Assembly: GCA_937995985.1 (NCBI GenBank)
Contig: CALKIR010000017.1
Location: 1 to 64,000, forward strand
Source of the DNA: an uncultured Alcaligenaceae bacterium
Lineage (GTDB): Bacteria; Pseudomonadota; Gammaproteobacteria; Burkholderiales; Burkholderiaceae_B
Direction: 5' to 3'
DNA length: 64,000 nt
The translations under genes were made by a program, and so were the position numbers. The notes beneath the pieces are model-generated. The model saw only the letters and a program-made list of their open reading frames with translations. It was not told where the DNA came from and did no database searches. Below are positions 43,284-51,216 of the stretch, in pieces (position 1 is the stretch's first letter; each line of letters opens with the position of its first letter).

Positions 43284-44570
43284 TTGAGTAACAAACATTC
43301 TGAGTTAACGGTCAAGCGGGGAGATGAGTCGGCGCCGATGTTGCGCCGCATCCGCAATCGATTGAGTCGGTTATTAGAGCGTGAGCGTGGGGATACTGCC
43401 AAGCGCGCACAGGCCCTGCTCACTGCTCCTTTAACAGATAATCGGGCCAATGAGTTGGTTGCTCAATGGTCCAAGCAGTACTGGGAGGCAGAGGTCAGCC
43501 GTCGCCGCTTAATGCTCAGTGAGTTAGTTTTGGCCAAGGAGGCTGTCGGGACAGCAGCACAAAATGGCCGGCTATTTTTCCGTCGTCTGTATGCGCATAC
43601 AGACAGCTTATATCCGCTGGTGCAGTTACGTGCTGATTTATTACGTTGGCGCAAAGAGGTCCCTGAGTTTGGGCCTTTAGAGTCAGAGCTTAAAGCATTG
43701 CTGGTGAGTTGGTTTGATGTGGGGATGTTGGAGCTACGACCCATTACATGGGACTCTCCTGCTTCATTATTAGAGCGCTTAATTGAGTATGAGGCTGTGC
43801 ATGAAATTAGTTCTTGGGCTGAGCTGAAGCATCGCCTAACAGGAAATCGTCATTGCTATGCCTACTTTCATCCTCGCATGGATATGATCCCGTTGATCTT
43901 TGTTGAGATCGCATTTACTGAGCGCATGGCAGATAATGTACAGGTGTTATTAGACCCACAGCATAATAATGATGAGTTACCTGAGGATAAAGCGCGGTGG
44001 GCTATTTTCTATTCTATTTCTAATACCCAGTATGGTTTGCGGGGCATTAGTTTAGGCAATTTTTTACTTAAGCGTGTCATACAGGCCTTGCTTAAGGATT
44101 ATCCCAAGCTGCGCTCATTTGCCACCTTATCACCCATTCCTGGGTTTGTACGCTGGTTAGAAGCACAGCATGGCGATGTTTTGGCTGATTATATACAGGA
44201 TAAAGAGGAGCGTCGTTTGGCGCGTGGTGATGCAGATGCCGGTAGAAAGTGGGCCATTCGTATCGCCAAGTCCTTAACAGAAGATAAAAACGAAGCGATT
44301 CGGCGTATTGCGATGCAATTTGCCACCGTTTATTTAACGTGCCTAAATCAAGACGGGCAGCCCTTGGATCCGGTAGCGCGCTTTCATTTAGGCAATGGGG
44401 CGCGTATCGAACGCCTGAATTGGGCTGCAGATACCTCTGAGCGAGGGTTACGCCAATCCTGTGGCATGATGGTGAATTATGTCTATGAGCTCGATGAACT
44501 GGATGCCAATATTGCGCAGTTGGCACAAGGTAAGCCGCGGTCGCGGTTGACTGGGCGGTGGCTGAGTTAA
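43284..44570 (+). CDS. matA: malonyl-CoA decarboxylase
   Basis: This 428-residue enzyme converts malonyl-CoA to acetyl-CoA and CO2. It has the N-terminal helical domain of the family (about 1-150) and a GNAT-like catalytic domain. The catalytic serine region is FYSISNTQYGLRGISLG (around 244-260) and the catalytic histidine is H368 in FHLGNGA, followed by WAADTSERGLRQSCGMMVNY. The TTG start is supported by GAAGGAG 5 bases upstream. It heads a compact set with a crotonase, malonyl-CoA synthetase and TRAP transporter genes, the classic matA-matB pairing for growth on malonate. Confidence 0.93.
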   Translation: MSNKHSELTVKRGDESAPMLRRIRNRLSRLLERERGDTAKRAQALLTAPLTDNRANELVAQWSKQYWEAEVSRRRLMLSELVLAKEAVGTAAQNGRLFFRRLYAHTDSLYPLVQLRADLLRWRKEVPEFGPLESELKALLVSWFDVGMLELRPITWDSPASLLERLIEYEAVHEISSWAELKHRLTGNRHCYAYFHPRMDMIPLIFVEIAFTERMADNVQVLLDPQHNNDELPEDKARWAIFYSISNTQYGLRGISLGNFLLKRVIQALLKDYPKLRSFATLSPIPGFVRWLEAQHGDVLADYIQDKEERRLARGDADAGRKWAIRIAKSLTEDKNEAIRRIAMQFATVYLTCLNQDGQPLDPVARFHLGNGARIERLNWAADTSERGLRQSCGMMVNYVYELDELDANIAQLAQGKPRSRLTGRWLS

Positions 44571-44587
44571 TAGAAAAGGGGAGGGGG

Positions 44588-45388
44588 ATGGGCAGTATTC
44601 ATGTACAGCAGCAAGGGGCTGTGGCGCGTTTGGTTTTGGCACATCCCGAACGGCTTAATGCCCTATCGGTAGCGATGTGGCAGCAATTGCGTGCGCAGGT
44701 GCAGGCATTAAGTGCCGCAGCACAGGCTGATCAGATACGGGTTTTAGTGATTACTGGAGCGGCGGGTAATTTTGCCGCAGGCGCCGATATTGCCGAGTTT
44801 GAGCAGGTGCGTTTTAGTCAGGCACAGGTAGTGCATTATCACGAAAAAATTTTAGCACCTGCCCTTCAGGCAGTGACAGCGTTCCCAGCACCAGTGATTG
44901 CAGCAATAGAGGGGGCTTGTGTTGGAGGCGGGCTAGAGATTGCCGCGTGTTGCGATGTGCGTATTGCTGCAGATAATGCTCGGTTTGGGGTGCCCATACA
45001 TCGTTTAGGCTTTCCCATGGCGCCTCAAGAGCTCAATGGGTTATTGCGTATTGCGGGGCCAGCTGTAGCCGCGGAGCTGCTCTTTGAGGGGCGTATTCTC
45101 GATGCAACTGAGGCCTATTACAAAGGATTGGTAACACGTGTGGTGCCAGCTTCTGAGTTGGCTGCAGCAGTGGAGTGCAGTATTGCTGCTATTTTGCGTG
45201 GTGCTCCTGGGGCAGCTCGCGCAACAAAACGTTTGCTGCGGCGCTTACAGCCAGGCACAGCACCTCTTAGCAGTACCGAGTTAAAGCAATTTTATAACTA
45301 TGCCGAAAACGTTGAACATCGCGAAGGGGTGCGAGCGTTTTTGGAAAAAAGAACCCCACAATTCGGAGAAAAGATTGAGCCATACTAA
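44588..45388 (+). CDS. crotonase-family protein in the malonate operon, one catalytic glutamate missing
   Basis: This 266-residue crotonase has the CoA-binding and oxyanion-hole segment NFAAGADIAEF (61-71) and the first catalytic glutamate, E117 in GGGLEIAA. The position of the second glutamate, PEIxLG in hydratases, reads PIHRLG with isoleucine at 137. It is therefore unlikely to be a normal enoyl-CoA hydratase; decarboxylase, isomerase or hydrolase activities are known for crotonases with altered acid-base residues. I start at the ATG at 44588, with AGGGGAGGGGG just upstream. It lies 17 bases after the malonyl-CoA decarboxylase and overlaps the malonyl-CoA synthetase by 14 bases, so it is translationally part of that pathway. 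Confidence 0.78.
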   Translation: MGSIHVQQQGAVARLVLAHPERLNALSVAMWQQLRAQVQALSAAAQADQIRVLVITGAAGNFAAGADIAEFEQVRFSQAQVVHYHEKILAPALQAVTAFPAPVIAAIEGACVGGGLEIAACCDVRIAADNARFGVPIHRLGFPMAPQELNGLLRIAGPAVAAELLFEGRILDATEAYYKGLVTRVVPASELAAAVECSIAAILRGAPGAARATKRLLRRLQPGTAPLSSTELKQFYNYAENVEHREGVRAFLEKRTPQFGEKIEPY

Positions 45389-46907
45389 CGACAACCTATA
45401 CGTTACCCTGTCTCAGGGGTTTCCTTCTGATCGTCAGCAGGTTGCTATTCATACCCCTGATCGAGACTATAGCTGGGCAGATATTGAGGAGCTAAGTGCT
45501 CAATATGCACATGCGTTAACATCCTTGCAACTCAATGAAGGGGCGCGTGTGGCGGTTCAAGTAGAGAAAAGCCCAGAAGCTTTGATGCTGTATTTGGCTT
45601 GTTTGCGCGCAGGCTATGTATATTTACCGCTAAATACAGCATATCAGCGCAATGAGGTTGCGTATTTTTTGGGCGATGCTGCCCCTGAGCTGTTGGTATG
45701 CGATCCTGCTCGTGTACCCACCTTGAGTGAGGTAGCGGCAGAGTGTGGCACAGAGCATGTTTTGACTTTAGATGCTCACGGTCAGGGATCATTGACTGAT
45801 TTAGCCGCTCAGCAGCCTAAAAAATTTAATACCGTGGCCCGTCAAGCGGATGCCTTAGCTGCTATTCTTTATACTTCAGGAACTACTGGGCGTAGCAAAG
45901 GGGCCATGTTAAGCCACGGTAATTTGGCCTCTAATGCGCGTGTGCTGCATGAGTATTGGGGCTGGAGCAGTGATGATGTGCTGCTGCATATGCTACCTAT
46001 TTTTCATGTACATGGTTTGTTTGTTGCTTCGCATGGGGCGTTATTGGCCGGGGCCAAGATGATTTGGTTGCCCAGACTCGATGTTGAGCAGGCTTTGCAT
46101 TACTTGCCTCAGAGCACCATTATGATGGGGGTGCCCACATATTATGTGCGTTTGTTGGCCCATGAGGGATTGACGCGCGAGGCTTGCCGTTCGATGCGTG
46201 TGTTTATTTCTGGTTCTGCTCCTTTGCTCGAAGAGACTTTTCAGGCTTTTGAAGAGCGTACTGGGCAAAAAATACTTGAGCGGTATGGGATGAGTGAGAC
46301 AATCATGCTGACCTCTAATCCCTACGATCCTCAGCAAGGCCCTCGGGTTGCGGGTACTGTTGGCCGACCATTGCCTGGCGTACAACTGCGTATTGTCGAT
46401 GATCATAATCAATTGGTGAGCGGAGATACAGTAGGTCATGTACAGGTTAAAGGGCCTAATGTATTTTCAGGCTATTGGCAGATGCCAGAGAAAACGGCTG
46501 AGGAGTTTACCGATGATGGCTGGTTTCGTACCGGTGATATGGGGCAGTGGACAGCAGTAGCTGGGGGGCATCATTACCTCAGTATTGTGGGACGTAATAG
46601 CGACATGATTATTACTGGCGGCTATAACGTTTATCCCAAAGAAATAGAATTGGTTATTGATAAGTTCGCAGGGGTGAATGAGTCCGCTGTGGTCGGTATT
46701 CCTGATCCTGATTTTGGTGAAGCGGTGATAGCGGCAGTGGTACCGATGCCAGGAGCTCAAATAGACACCGAGGCCTTGACCGAGTTTTTGCGGTCAGAGC
46801 TTGCAAATTATAAAGTGCCCAAACAAATTCATATTATTGACGAGTTGCCGCGCAATACGATGGCTAAAGTACAGAAAAACATATTACGCCAGCGGTTTTC
46901 AAAATAA
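45375..46907 (+). CDS. matB: malonyl-CoA synthetase MatB (acyl-CoA synthetase)
   Basis: This 510-residue ANL-superfamily ligase joins malonate to CoA using ATP. The phosphate-binding loop YTSGTTGRSKGAM starts near residue 166, the A5 region is ERYGMSE, the hinge region reads GWFRTGDMG, and the C-terminal catalytic lysine lies in RNTMAKVQKNIL, the form typical of MatB. The TTG at 45375 has GGAGA 5 bases upstream and overlaps the crotonase gene by 14 bases, an overlap suited to translational coupling. Malonate specificity is inferred from neighbouring matA and the TRAP genes; methylmalonate is also accepted by MatB enzymes. Confidence 0.87.
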   Translation: MSHTNDNLYVTLSQGFPSDRQQVAIHTPDRDYSWADIEELSAQYAHALTSLQLNEGARVAVQVEKSPEALMLYLACLRAGYVYLPLNTAYQRNEVAYFLGDAAPELLVCDPARVPTLSEVAAECGTEHVLTLDAHGQGSLTDLAAQQPKKFNTVARQADALAAILYTSGTTGRSKGAMLSHGNLASNARVLHEYWGWSSDDVLLHMLPIFHVHGLFVASHGALLAGAKMIWLPRLDVEQALHYLPQSTIMMGVPTYYVRLLAHEGLTREACRSMRVFISGSAPLLEETFQAFEERTGQKILERYGMSETIMLTSNPYDPQQGPRVAGTVGRPLPGVQLRIVDDHNQLVSGDTVGHVQVKGPNVFSGYWQMPEKTAEEFTDDGWFRTGDMGQWTAVAGGHHYLSIVGRNSDMIITGGYNVYPKEIELVIDKFAGVNESAVVGIPDPDFGEAVIAAVVPMPGAQIDTEALTEFLRSELANYKVPKQIHIIDELPRNTMAKVQKNILRQRFSK

Positions 46908-46928
46908 ATTCATACGGAGGAGACAACC

Positions 46929-47960
46929 ATGAATAGACAACAAAAAATAACTATACGGCCAGTGGCCAAGCATGCTGTAGCTATTATGGCTCTTTGTGCG
47001 ACGGGCATGTTGGTGGGGCCAGCGGTGGCAGCAAACAAGGTGCTGCGGGCTTCCCATCAGTTTCCAGGAGGACAAGGCGATCCTCGTGATGAAATGGTCC
47101 AAATTATTGCTCAGGAGGTTAAGGACGCAAATGTTGGCTTAGAGATTCAGGTGTTTCCAGGATCCTCTTTGTATAAGCCAGTAGAGCAGTGGGGGGCTGT
47201 AACGCGGGGGCGATTAGACATGACTGCCTTTCCTTTAGATTATGCTTCTGGGCGGGTGCCCCAATTTTCCGCCACTTTAATGCCTGGGTTGGTGCGTAAC
47301 TATGATCATGCACAGCGCTTGAATCAATCTCCTTTTATGGATGAAATCCGTGCTTTGGTAGAAGAAAATGGTGGTCTCATTATTGCAGATGCGTGGTTAG
47401 CCGGTGGGTTTGCCTCTAAGGAGCGTTGCATTACCAGCCCTGAGAGCATTGAGGGACAGGTGATTCGCGCTGCAGGGCCCGCCTTTGAGCAAATGCTGGC
47501 TGAGGCAGGGGCCTCTATTGCCTCTATGCCCTCATCAGAAGTGTATACCGCCATGCAAACAGGTGTTTTAGATGCAGCTAATACATCAAATGATAGTTTT
47601 GTTTCCTATCGATTATATGAGCAAGTGAAATGCCTCACGGCACCTGGAGAGAATGCACTGTGGTTTATGTATGAGCCTGTGATTATGTCCAAGCAAGTAT
47701 TTGAGGGCTTAACTAAAGAACAGCAAGATGCGATTATGGCCGCAGCTCGCAAAGCCGAGGAATATTTTGATCGGGTATCGCGAGAAGGGGAGCAAAAGAT
47801 GATCGATATCTTTAAAGAAAGTGGAGTAGAGGTAATTGAGCTTTCTGATGAGGATTATGCGGCATGGATGGAGGTAGCGCAACGCTCTTCTTATAAAAAC
47901 TTTGCAGAGCAAGTCAAAGGCGGTAAAGAACTATTAGAAAAAGCTTTGGCTGTTGAATAA
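46929..47960 (+). CDS. dctP: TRAP transporter solute-binding protein (DctP family, probably malonate)
   Basis: This 343-residue periplasmic receptor begins with a signal peptide (a basic start, then AVAIMALCATGMLVGPAVA, cleavage near residue 35). The mature part starts NKVLRASHQFPGGQGDPRD and has the usual DctP features, such as GQVIRAAGPAFEQML and the helix SSEVYTAMQTGVLDAANT. DctP proteins bind carboxylates for sodium-driven TRAP import. Coding directly after matB, 21 bases away, points to malonate; MatPQM of Sinorhizobium meliloti is a known TRAP malonate system. A strong terminator hairpin separates it from dctQ. Confidence 0.88.
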   Translation: MNRQQKITIRPVAKHAVAIMALCATGMLVGPAVAANKVLRASHQFPGGQGDPRDEMVQIIAQEVKDANVGLEIQVFPGSSLYKPVEQWGAVTRGRLDMTAFPLDYASGRVPQFSATLMPGLVRNYDHAQRLNQSPFMDEIRALVEENGGLIIADAWLAGGFASKERCITSPESIEGQVIRAAGPAFEQMLAEAGASIASMPSSEVYTAMQTGVLDAANTSNDSFVSYRLYEQVKCLTAPGENALWFMYEPVIMSKQVFEGLTKEQQDAIMAAARKAEEYFDRVSREGEQKMIDIFKESGVEVIELSDEDYAAWMEVAQRSSYKNFAEQVKGGKELLEKALAVE

Positions 47961-47969
47961 TGCATGGGG

Positions 47970-48009
47970 ACACTCACCTGGCTGTAATGGCTCAGGTGAG
48001 TGTTTTTTT
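47970..48009 (+). terminator. intrinsic terminator or attenuator between dctP and dctQ
   Basis: ACACTCACCTG (47970-47980) and CAGGTGAGTGT (47993-48003) form a perfect 11-bp stem around a 12-base loop, followed by six more T residues. It starts 9 bases after the dctP stop and lies 22 bases before dctQ. Being inside the operon, it should act as a partial terminator that gives more receptor than membrane subunits. Confidence 0.88.
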
Positions 48010-48031
48010 ATCCGCAGAGGAAGCGTGCATC

Positions 48032-48529
48032 ATGATAAATAAATATATTGCTTGCGTCGAGCGCCTGTCGCGTTTGTGTGGGGTGCTTGCTGTAGCATGT
48101 TTAATTTTTGCCATGGTGGTGGTGTGTCAAATGATTTTGACTCGTTATGTGTTTCGTGGGGCCACCATATGGCAAACAGAGGCGGTAGTATTTTCAGCAA
48201 CAGCGGCAATTTTCATTGGTGCCCCTTATGTGCTGTTACGTAAAGGGCATGTGGGGGTGGATGTGGTCATGCATTATGCCTCTAGCCGCAATCAGCGTCG
48301 CTTAGAGTTGATTGGCTCGCTGCTAGGACTCTTGTTCTGTGTGATCATGGCCATTGCTACGGGCCTTCATTGGTATGAGGCGTATGACCGAGGATGGACT
48401 ACGCCTAGTGTCGCAGCGGTACCGCTTTGGTGGCCTCTTAGCCCAATGCTTATTGGCTTTGTACTGTTGAGCCTACAGTATTTGGCTAATTTATTGAGGA
48501 TTTATAAACAGGATGAGGTGCGGCCATGA
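48032..48529 (+). CDS. dctQ: TRAP transporter small membrane subunit (DctQ family)
   Basis: This 165-residue protein has four hydrophobic segments (about 16-36, 48-68, 90-110, 130-150), the pattern of DctQ, with a characteristic RYVFRGATIWQTEAV stretch after the first helix. It complexes with DctM in the inner membrane. I start at the ATG at 48032, after AGAGGAAG; in-frame codons further upstream fall within the terminator hairpin. It overlaps dctM by 4 bases (ATGA). Confidence 0.87.
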   Translation: MINKYIACVERLSRLCGVLAVACLIFAMVVVCQMILTRYVFRGATIWQTEAVVFSATAAIFIGAPYVLLRKGHVGVDVVMHYASSRNQRRLELIGSLLGLLFCVIMAIATGLHWYEAYDRGWTTPSVAAVPLWWPLSPMLIGFVLLSLQYLANLLRIYKQDEVRP

Positions 48530-49842
48530 CTCCAATGATAGCAGGACTGCTGTTAATTGCTCTTTTATTCGTTTTATTGGCCACAGGGATGCCTATTGCC
48601 TTTGCGTTGGGGTTGGCAGCGGTAGCTGGCATTTTTATGGATATGGGTCTCGAGTCAGTATATGTGCTGGCTGAAACAATGTTTGCGGGCATTGGCAATT
48701 TGGCTTATGTGGCCATTCCTATGTTTGTGCTCATGGGGTCGTTGGTCGCAGGAACACCTGCCGGAGGGGATTTGTATCGTTCTTTAGATCGGTGGCTATA
48801 CAAGGTTCCTGGTGGGCTTGTGTTATCCAATATTGGTGCTTGTGCTATTTTTTCTGGCATGACGGGCTCTAGCCCTGCAACATGTGCTGCAATTGGGCGC
48901 TTAGGTATTCCTGAAATGCGCAAGCGAGGCTATCCGAATTCAGTGGCAACGGGCTCTATTGCTGCGGGGGGCACTTTAGGGATTTTAATACCGCCTTCAG
49001 TCACCATGATTGTGTACGGTATTTCCACCCAAACCTCTATAGGGCGATTATTTCTGGCGGGGGTAGTGCCGGGCATTATGCTGACTGCCATGTTTATGGT
49101 GTGGGCACTGATAGATGCACGGCGTAAGGGCTTTCGCTTTGTGGTTCCAGGGCTCAAGTATAGCTTGCGTGAAAAATTTCAAACCTTACCACGGGTGGTG
49201 CCTTTATTAGCCATCATAGTGGGTATGATGTTTGTGCTTTACGGAGGAGTGGCCACCCCCTCTGAGGCAGCTGGGGCAGGAGCGATGTTGACCTTAATTG
49301 TGGTGATTCTGGTTTATCGCTTATTTAAGGTAAGAGATTTTGTCCCTATTTTTAGTTCTGCTATGCGTGAAAGCGTCATGATTATGATGATCATGGCCTC
49401 GGCGGAGTTATTTGCTTTTGCTTTATCATCTTTGTATATCACGCAGTCATTGGCAGCGACCATTGCCACCTTAGAGATTAATCGCTGGGCACTAATGGGG
49501 TTGATCAATGTGTTTTTATTGGTAGCGGGATTGTTTTTGCCTCCCGTTGCAGTCATTGTCATGTCCGCACCTTTGTTGTATCCCATCATTGTTCATGCCG
49601 GTTTTGATCCCTATTGGTTTGCTGTGGTGCTGACCATTAATATGGAGATTGGCTTAATCACGCCTCCTATTGGATTAAATTTATTTGTCATTAATTCTAT
49701 TGCTCCAGAGGTGCCGACTCGGGAGATCTTGTCTGGATCGCTGCCTTATGTAGCTGTGATGATAGTTGCGATTATTATTTTATGTATTGTTCCTGAGATC
49801 GCGACTGCTTTGCCTGAATGGTGGATGGGGCCAGCGCGTTAG
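48526..49842 (+). CDS. dctM: TRAP transporter large permease subunit (DctM family)
   Basis: This 438-residue protein has about 12 hydrophobic segments and the two pseudo-repeats of the ion transporter superfamily, with signatures GLVLSNIGACAIFSGMTGSS near 92-111 and GTLGILIPPSVTMIVYG near 150-166. DctM carries the substrate with sodium ions. It is the last gene of the malonate module and overlaps dctQ by 4 bases. A 12-bp hairpin follows. Confidence 0.93.
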   Translation: MTPMIAGLLLIALLFVLLATGMPIAFALGLAAVAGIFMDMGLESVYVLAETMFAGIGNLAYVAIPMFVLMGSLVAGTPAGGDLYRSLDRWLYKVPGGLVLSNIGACAIFSGMTGSSPATCAAIGRLGIPEMRKRGYPNSVATGSIAAGGTLGILIPPSVTMIVYGISTQTSIGRLFLAGVVPGIMLTAMFMVWALIDARRKGFRFVVPGLKYSLREKFQTLPRVVPLLAIIVGMMFVLYGGVATPSEAAGAGAMLTLIVVILVYRLFKVRDFVPIFSSAMRESVMIMMIMASAELFAFALSSLYITQSLAATIATLEINRWALMGLINVFLLVAGLFLPPVAVIVMSAPLLYPIIVHAGFDPYWFAVVLTINMEIGLITPPIGLNLFVINSIAPEVPTREILSGSLPYVAVMIVAIIILCIVPEIATALPEWWMGPAR

Positions 49843-49860
49843 CCAAGGGGGCCAGATAGC

Positions 49861-49889
49861 ACAACGCCGTCATAGAGTGACGGCGTTGT
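49861..49889. terminator. hairpin between convergent dctM and cytochrome c genes
   Basis: ACAACGCCGTCA and TGACGGCGTTGT pair perfectly over 12 bp around TAGAG, 18 bases after the dctM stop and 21 bases from the end of the cytochrome gene on the other strand. No T-run flanks it on either strand, so it may protect mRNA 3' ends rather than terminate by itself. Confidence 0.6.
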
Positions 49890-49910
49890 AGTATGGAATT
49901 GTTATTTATA

Positions 49911-50819
49911 TTATTTGGTCTCGGATACCATATAAAGAATGGCTGCCTTGAGCTCGTCATCGGAGGCTGAGGAGCCGCCTCGGGGGGGCATGGCCCCAGT
50001 GCCGCTAATGGCCTTTTCGAGCATGTCTTGGAGGCCCGTGGCAATATAAGGCTCCCAAGCGCTGGCATCGCCAAATTTAGGAGCGCCTGCAACGCCTGCT
50101 GCATGACAGGCAAAGCAGTTGCTGTCATAGAGTTTTTTACCAATTTCAAGTTGTTCAGCAGTGGCTGCAAACTCATCACCACCTGCTGCTGCATCGGTTG
50201 GAGCGGGGTCATCAGAGGTGGTCTCGACAGCAGCTGTTTGGGGCGCGGGGGTCTCAGCGGTATCAGCTGGAGCGCTTGACTCATCACCGGCAGCATCAGG
50301 CTCAGGGAAATTAGCCCCTGCGGCATTGGCCATATATACCATCGCGCGCTCGACCTCGAGGTCATCCAAAGAGGGGTTGCCTCCTTTTGCAGGCATGGCG
50401 CCACGCCCATTGAGGGCGACCTGGAGCATGTCCTCGTAGCCGGCCTCTATATAGGGCCCCCAAGCAGTCGCATCACCGAATGTAGGAGCACCGGCAACAC
50501 CCGTAGCATGACAGGTCGCGCAAGTGCTGTTATAGACCTCTTCGCCGGTTTTGAGCTCTATATTGCCATCATCTATTGGGGCTTGGAATACGACTCGTGC
50601 CACGGGCTGAATCCGATCAGCAACGGCCTCGTGTGTCAACTGTCGTTCAGCAGTGCCCCGGCGCATATCACCGGTGACATATTCTAATACTAAGATAAGT
50701 GCCCCGATAGGGATGAGAAAAGCGAAAATAGCGGTCAAAAACACTCTGAGCGGGTGCTTGACCTCGCCGGTTTGAGTGTCATTGAGATTCTGATTGGGCT
50801 GTTGTTCCGTAGTGCTCAT
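49911..50819 (-). CDS. membrane-anchored di-haem cytochrome c (two c5-type domains)
   Basis: This 302-residue protein has one N-terminal membrane helix (about 25-47) and two homologous haem domains. The first has CATCH at 100-104 and a likely Met ligand M142 in GAMPAKGG. The second has CFACH at 235-239 and M277 in GAMPPRGG. They share the VAGAPxFGDAxAWxPYI stretch, a clear internal duplication. The linker (about 170-225) is rich in Ala, Pro, Thr, Asp and Glu. Such proteins carry electrons on the periplasmic face, probably to a terminal oxidase. No oxidase genes are adjacent. Confidence 0.9.
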   Translation of the reverse strand: MSTTEQQPNQNLNDTQTGEVKHPLRVFLTAIFAFLIPIGALILVLEYVTGDMRRGTAERQLTHEAVADRIQPVARVVFQAPIDDGNIELKTGEEVYNSTCATCHATGVAGAPTFGDATAWGPYIEAGYEDMLQVALNGRGAMPAKGGNPSLDDLEVERAMVYMANAAGANFPEPDAAGDESSAPADTAETPAPQTAAVETTSDDPAPTDAAAGGDEFAATAEQLEIGKKLYDSNCFACHAAGVAGAPKFGDASAWEPYIATGLQDMLEKAISGTGAMPPRGGSSASDDELKAAILYMVSETK

Positions 50820-51050
50820 AAATCGGATCCTGCGTAGTCGTTTTGCTCTAGTCTAGCGTTTGTTATGTGGCCTACGCCTGCTAGACCCTCTGATATGTAT
50901 TGGAAAAGTAAGAAAGCAAAGTTTAGCCTAAATAAACCTAAGCCGTTAGATATAGGGCAAAGCTTTTACTTTGCAAGCAACTGCTAATTATAGCGAACAA
51001 TAGCGGGAATGTATGTGCCCCGTCCCAAAGGATGGGCGTGATGAAAGGCT

Positions 51051-51080
51051 TTTACAACTTTGGTGATTTTAGGCTACAAT
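51051..51080 (+). promoter_or_regulatory. promoter of the tRNA-Arg gene
   Basis: TTTACA and TACAAT hexamers separated by 18 bases place the start site near 51087, only a few bases before the mature tRNA. The preceding gap back to 50820 is AT-rich and holds a small GCAAAG/CTTTGC hairpin (50957-50974) but no gene I can support. Confidence 0.65.
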
Positions 51081-51089
51081 AGCCACTTT

Positions 51090-51164
51090 GCGCCCGTAGT
51101 TCAATGGATAGAATAAGAGTCTCCGAAGCTCTTGGTCCAGGTTCGATTCCTGGCGGGCGCGCCA
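51090..51164 (+). tRNA. tRNA-Arg (anticodon CCG)
   Basis: The 75-base sequence folds into a full cloverleaf. The acceptor stem GCGCCCG/CGGGCGC has 7 bp, the D stem GTTC/GAAT 4 bp, the anticodon stem AGAGT/GCTCT has 5 pairs closing loop CTCCGAA, and the T stem CCAGG/CCTGG closes TTCGATT. The anticodon CCG reads CGG (arginine). The variable loop is 4 bases and CCA is encoded. It has its own promoter and terminator and is a single-gene unit. Confidence 0.96.
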
Positions 51165-51176
51165 ATAACTCTTTTT

Positions 51177-51200
51177 AAGACGTCATAGACGTCTTTTTTT
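51177..51200 (+). terminator. intrinsic terminator after tRNA-Arg
   Basis: AAGACGTC and GACGTCTT form a perfect 8-bp stem around ATA, and the second arm runs into a further run of T residues. It lies 12 bases after the tRNA and just before the convergent gshA stop. Confidence 0.9.
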
Positions 51201-51216
51201 GTGCCTTGCACATGCC

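Noticed and set aside
49775..50410. 211-residue alternate-frame reading inside the cytochrome c gene
   Set aside because: It shares a strand with the di-haem cytochrome in a different frame, has a low-complexity Leu/Pro/Gln composition, and lacks a ribosome binding site.
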